From the NCBI GenBank assembly GCA_964480425.1, contig CAYZPY010000109.1, positions 1 through 8,788 on the forward strand: DNA of 8,788 nt, read 5' to 3'. The position numbers were made by a program, and so were the translations under genes. Shown here in pieces: positions 6,180-8,788 of this stretch. Source of the DNA: CAYYMD01 sp964480425 (GTDB taxonomy: Bacteria > Planctomycetota > Phycisphaerae > SM23-33). Under the pieces are notes generated by a model. The model did not search any database and had not been told where the DNA came from. It saw nothing but the letters and a program-made list of their open reading frames with translations. The number at the start of each line of letters is the position of its first letter. The stretch's first letter is position 1.

Positions 6180-8015
6180 ATGGCGAAGTTGAAGAAAGGC
6201 CTGGGCCTGTCGCACGTGTTCTGCATCGCCTCCGGTGCGATGATCAGTTCCGGTCTGTTCGTGCTTCCGGGCCTGGCGTACGAAAAGGCTGGCCCGGCGG
6301 TCGTCGTGGCGTACATGCTTGCGGGTCTGCTGGCCGTGCCGGGTCTGCTCAGCACAGCGGAACTGGCCACCGCAATGCCCCGGGCGGGCAGCGACTACTT
6401 CTTCATAACCCGGGGGATGGGCTCTGCGGTGGGAACGGTGGCCGGGCTGTTCAACTGGGTGGCGTTCTCGCTCAAGGCCTCCTTCGCGCTGGTGGGCATG
6501 GCCGCGTTCGTGGCGCTGTTTACGCCGATAGACATGCGAATCACGGGCACGGCGCTTGGCGTGGCGTTCGTGGTGCTGAACCTGGTGGGCGTTCGTCATG
6601 CGGCGCGCGTGCAGCTGGCGCTGGTGGCGGGGCTGTTTGCGCTGATGGCGGTGTTCGTGTTCCGCGGGCTGGGAGCGATGGACGTGGCGCGGTTCGAGCC
6701 GTTCTCGCCGCACGGCGGAACGGCGATACTTGCCACGGCGGGTTTCGTGTTCGTCTCGTACGGCGGTCTGCTTAAGATCGCCAGCGTGGCCGAGGAAATC
6801 CGCCACCCCTCGCGTACGATACCCGGGGGAATGATACTGTCGCTGGTAATAGTGACGGCGGTTTACATGCTGATGGTTGGCGTAACGGTGGGCGTGCTGG
6901 CGGGCAGGGACCTGTCCGGGTCGCTGACGCCCATCGCCGACGCGGCGTTTACGTTCATGGGTCGCGGCGGGCAGATAGCACTGGGCGTGGCGGCGTCGCT
7001 GGCGTTCCTGACCACGGCCAACGCGGGCATAATGACCGGCTCGCGCTACCTGTTGGCGATGAGCCGCGACGGCATGCTGCCCCGCGGCGTGGCGCGCGTG
7101 GGCAGGCGGTTCAACACCCCGCACGTTGCGCTGCTGCTGACCGGCGCGATGGTGGTGCTGCCGCAGTATTTCGAACTGTACGTGCTGGTCGAGGCGGCCT
7201 CGATAGGGCTGATACTGACGAACATACTGGCGAACCTGTCTGTGATAATGCTTCGTGAGAGCGGACTTCAGAACTACCGGCCGACGTTCCGGGCGCCGCT
7301 GTACCCGTGGATTCAGATTGCCGGGATATTCGGCTTTCTGCTGCTGCTGTTCGAGATGGGCGTGGAGGCGTACGTGATAGGCGCGGTGCTGGCCGTGTCG
7401 GGCTTCTGCCTATACTGGTTCTACGGTCGGGCGCGAGTGCAGCGCGATTCGGCCTTGCTTCACCTGGTCCAGCGGATAACCGCACGAGAACTGGTGGACG
7501 GCACGCTGGAGGCCGAACTTAAGGACATCATCCGCCAGCGCGATGAGATCGAACTGGACCGCTTCGACAGGATACTCGAAAAGTGCGCGGTGGCGGACTT
7601 CGATGAAAAGATGTCGGCCGAGGACCTGTTCGACCATGCCGCCGCCCGACTGGCAGAGCGCCTCGGGGCGGACAAGGAGAGTCTGTACAACGCCCTGGTC
7701 TCCCGCGAGAAGGACAGCAGCACGGTGATAAGCCCCGGACTGGCCGTGCCGCATGTGATACTCGAAGGCGAGAGGGCGTTCGACATACTCCTGGCCCGCA
7801 GCCGCAAGGGCTTCGACTTCGGCCCGGACAAAGAGCCGGTGCACTCGGTGTTCGTGCTGGTGGGCACCAGCGACGAGCGGAATTTTCACCTCCAGGCGCT
7901 GTCGTCGATAGCACAGGTGGTCCAGGAGCCGAATTTCAAGAAGCGGTGGATGGAGGCCCGCGACGAGCAGGGTCTGCGCGACGTGGTGCTCCTGGCCGAA
8001 CGCATGCGGCATTGA
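6180..8015 (+). CDS. APC-family amino acid permease fused to a C-terminal PTS EIIA (fructose/nitrogen type) domain
   Basis: A 611-residue two-part protein. Residues 1 to about 417 form an amino acid-polyamine-organocation permease with about 12 helices. Helix 1 has the substrate-binding break SGLFVLPG (24-31), the first loop has MPRAGSDYFF (66-75), and helix 6 and its following loop have YGGLLKIASVAEEIRHPSRTIP (194-215, cationic amino acid transporter-like). A charged linker (about 418-464) leads to a cytoplasmic domain (about 465-611) resembling EIIA of the PTS mannitol-fructose/Ntr family: an Asp/Leu/Phe-rich helix, SREKDSSTVISPGLAVPH (508-525) with His525 at the phosphorylated-histidine position, and FHLQALSSIAQV (569-580). 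The usual permease lacks this domain. It probably senses phosphorylation state and gates amino acid or amine transport; substrate and direction are unknown. The gene stands alone with its own leader, flanked by inverted repeats. Ile codon ATA is used in about 20 of 31 cases, more than in its neighbours. Confidence 0.88.
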   Translation: MAKLKKGLGLSHVFCIASGAMISSGLFVLPGLAYEKAGPAVVVAYMLAGLLAVPGLLSTAELATAMPRAGSDYFFITRGMGSAVGTVAGLFNWVAFSLKASFALVGMAAFVALFTPIDMRITGTALGVAFVVLNLVGVRHAARVQLALVAGLFALMAVFVFRGLGAMDVARFEPFSPHGGTAILATAGFVFVSYGGLLKIASVAEEIRHPSRTIPGGMILSLVIVTAVYMLMVGVTVGVLAGRDLSGSLTPIADAAFTFMGRGGQIALGVAASLAFLTTANAGIMTGSRYLLAMSRDGMLPRGVARVGRRFNTPHVALLLTGAMVVLPQYFELYVLVEAASIGLILTNILANLSVIMLRESGLQNYRPTFRAPLYPWIQIAGIFGFLLLLFEMGVEAYVIGAVLAVSGFCLYWFYGRARVQRDSALLHLVQRITARELVDGTLEAELKDIIRQRDEIELDRFDRILEKCAVADFDEKMSAEDLFDHAAARLAERLGADKESLYNALVSREKDSSTVISPGLAVPHVILEGERAFDILLARSRKGFDFGPDKEPVHSVFVLVGTSDERNFHLQALSSIAQVVQEPNFKKRWMEARDEQGLRDVVLLAERMRH

Positions 8016-8024
8016 TGGTAGCAG

Positions 8025-8116
8025 CCACAAAGAACCCTGAGAATTCAGAGGAAATTTATTTCAAAAGTAGTCTGGCGACACCATTTGTTTAATCCTGTGA
8101 ACTCTGTGGTTCTAAA
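8025..8116. repeat. imperfect inverted repeat after the permease, overlapping the next gene's end
   Basis: The left arm (about 8025-8055) begins CCACAAAGAACC and runs into TTCAGAGGAAAT; the right arm (8091-8116), on the minus strand, reads AACCACAGAGTTCACAGGATT. Both share CCACA-AG and TTCA-AGGA cores, so they form an inverted pair around an AT-rich centre. This is the CCACAGAG-type motif, similar in style to the repeat before the permease. A T7 run follows at 8124-8130, so on the plus strand it might also end the permease transcript. The right arm encodes the tail of the minus-strand gene. Confidence 0.5.
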
Positions 8117-8523
8117 TCGGAGATTTTTTTCTCGAGTGATTTTGTTCGCCGGTTGATCTGGTCGAGGCGGTACTCGATGGAGTTCAGAATCCAGAACTGG
8201 AAGTGCTCGACCCTTGTTGACTGGTGGATCATCCAGACGATCTTCAGCGAGACCAGCAGTACGGCCAGTTCCAGCAGGAACAGCGGGGGCAGAAATTTTA
8301 TCTCGAAGCCGAATGCGTACTGAAGCGCGTCGGTCAGGAAGCAGGCCAGCACGAGCACAAGGAAAACGGCGTTGATGACCATCATGCGCCTTTTGCGGTT
8401 CTTGCCGCCGATCTGCCCGACCAGGTCGCGGATGCGATCGCGCTTTCGGCGATAGTGCCGCAGTTCTTCCTCCAGGGCCTCGACCTGTCGCGTCCACTGG
8501 TTGTCCCGGTTCCTTTTGGCCAC
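8089..8523 (-). CDS. unrecognised small protein with two membrane helices and coiled-coil-like ends
   Basis: A 144-residue protein I do not recognise. It opens with a very basic, heptad-like amphipathic segment (about 5-36, rich in Arg, Glu and Leu), then a KNRKRR positive patch (41-46), a first transmembrane helix (47-67), a short loop, a second helix (77-98), and a second charged, coiled-coil-like segment (about 110-138). Both ends are predicted cytoplasmic, by the positive-inside rule. The start is GTG at 8523: an in-frame TGA lies upstream and no other start occurs between them, but there is no clear Shine-Dalgarno. The next in-frame ATG (residue 47) would remove the first coil. The last seven residues, EPQSSQD, and the stop are encoded by the right arm of the inverted repeat. 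A 7-A run near the end (codons for EKKIS) is a possible slippage site. Possible role: membrane-anchored scaffold. Confidence 0.6.
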   Translation of the reverse strand: MAKRNRDNQWTRQVEALEEELRHYRRKRDRIRDLVGQIGGKNRKRRMMVINAVFLVLVLACFLTDALQYAFGFEIKFLPPLFLLELAVLLVSLKIVWMIHQSTRVEHFQFWILNSIEYRLDQINRRTKSLEKKISDLEPQSSQD

Positions 8524-8722
8524 GATAAACGGACATGGTAACTGTTGCGGACGACGGTTTCAATTATCGGGCAAATTGACATGTTTCTCATAAGAGTCGT
8601 GGCGAACGGATTAATTACGATTGTGCGGGCGCAGGAAATTATTTTCATTTGAACTGACGCGGCCGATGTAATAAAACATTGAAACTTCGTATTAATGATT
8701 AGAAATCACAGTCGGATATATT
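8524..8722. other. AT-rich gap, nothing firm seen
   Basis: This stretch separates two divergently arranged genes and must carry their control signals. A consensus-like TTGACA lies at 8576-8581 on the plus strand, but no -10 box follows at 15-19 bp. I see no hairpin, tRNA or repeat. Confidence 0.4.
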
Positions 8723-8788
8723 ATGTCCCCTGAACTAATTGTGCTGATGGGCACGGCAGCGTCGATAGGTATATTTCACACGCTTCTG
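8723..8788 (+). CDS. start of a probable membrane protein, cut by window edge
   Basis: ATG at 8723 opens a frame of 22 codons that reaches the window end without a stop: MSPELIVLMGTAASIGIFHT followed by two Leu. The residues form one hydrophobic helix with a His near its end. This pattern resembles the first helix of nickel/cobalt or sulfite exporter-type membrane proteins, where a His follows in a helix-1 motif, but 22 residues are not enough to assign a family. No strong ribosome binding site is seen; GGA at 8714-8716 is the only candidate. Confidence 0.45.
   Translation, partial: MSPELIVLMGTAASIGIFHTLL

Noticed and set aside
6114..7124. 336-residue minus-strand frame opposite the permease
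   Set aside because: Its His/Arg/Gln-rich composition is the expected antisense of a hydrophobic membrane protein.
8045..8563. 172-residue minus-strand frame overlapping the two-helix protein
   Set aside because: It is frameshifted relative to the frame with two clear membrane helices and has no coherent hydrophobic or domain pattern.
8576..8604. TTGACA as a promoter for the last partial gene
   Set aside because: No -10-like hexamer occurs at acceptable spacing, and it lies about 140 nt upstream of the start.
1..8788. CRISPR array, tRNA, rRNA, transposase or defence genes
   Set aside because: No regularly spaced repeats, cloverleaf-like sequence, integrase/transposase motifs or known defence domains were seen on either strand.

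Overview
This window reads as an ordinary stretch of chromosome from a GC-rich Gram-negative-type bacterium with AT-rich gaps between genes. An outer-membrane lipoprotein of the TolC type implies an outer membrane. The mixture of TolC-type lipoprotein, a lone hisF, DUF2238 next to exonuclease III, and short dispersed repeats in the gaps would fit Planctomycetota (Phycisphaerae-like). That placement is a low-confidence impression; no rRNA or other taxonomic marker is present.

Layout. (1) Positions 1-1588, minus strand: a TolC/OprM-type efflux lipoprotein, cut at its 3' end by the window edge. Every ORF on the plus strand here is a shadow of it. (2) 1589-1750: divergent promoter region. (3) 1751-3136, plus: phosphomannomutase/phosphoglucomutase. 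(4) 3161-3925, minus: hisF, convergent with the mutase across a 24-bp gap filled by a short repeat. (5) 4034-5915, plus: a three-gene unit of a DUF2238 membrane protein, exonuclease III (overlapping by 7 nt) and a YjbQ-family protein. (6) 5916-6179: gap with a promoter-like -10 box and an imperfect inverted repeat in the predicted leader. (7) 6180-8015, plus: an APC-family amino acid permease fused to a C-terminal PTS EIIA domain. (8) 8016-8116: a second inverted repeat, whose right arm supplies the last codons of the next gene. (9) 8092-8523 (stop 8089-8091), minus: a two-helix membrane protein with coiled-coil-like ends, not recognised. (10) 8524-8722: no gene or convincing regulatory signal seen. 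(11) 8723-8788, plus: first 22 codons of a probable membrane protein running off the window.

Most genes are housekeeping and do not form one pathway: sugar-phosphate metabolism, histidine biosynthesis, base-excision repair, export and amino acid transport. The most distinctive item is the permease-EIIA fusion, which suggests transport controlled by a phosphorylatable domain. Also notable is that short dispersed repeats sit at gene ends and in two cases encode the C-terminal residues and stop codon of a protein. I see no CRISPR array, tRNA, rRNA, transposase, phage gene or recognisable defence system.
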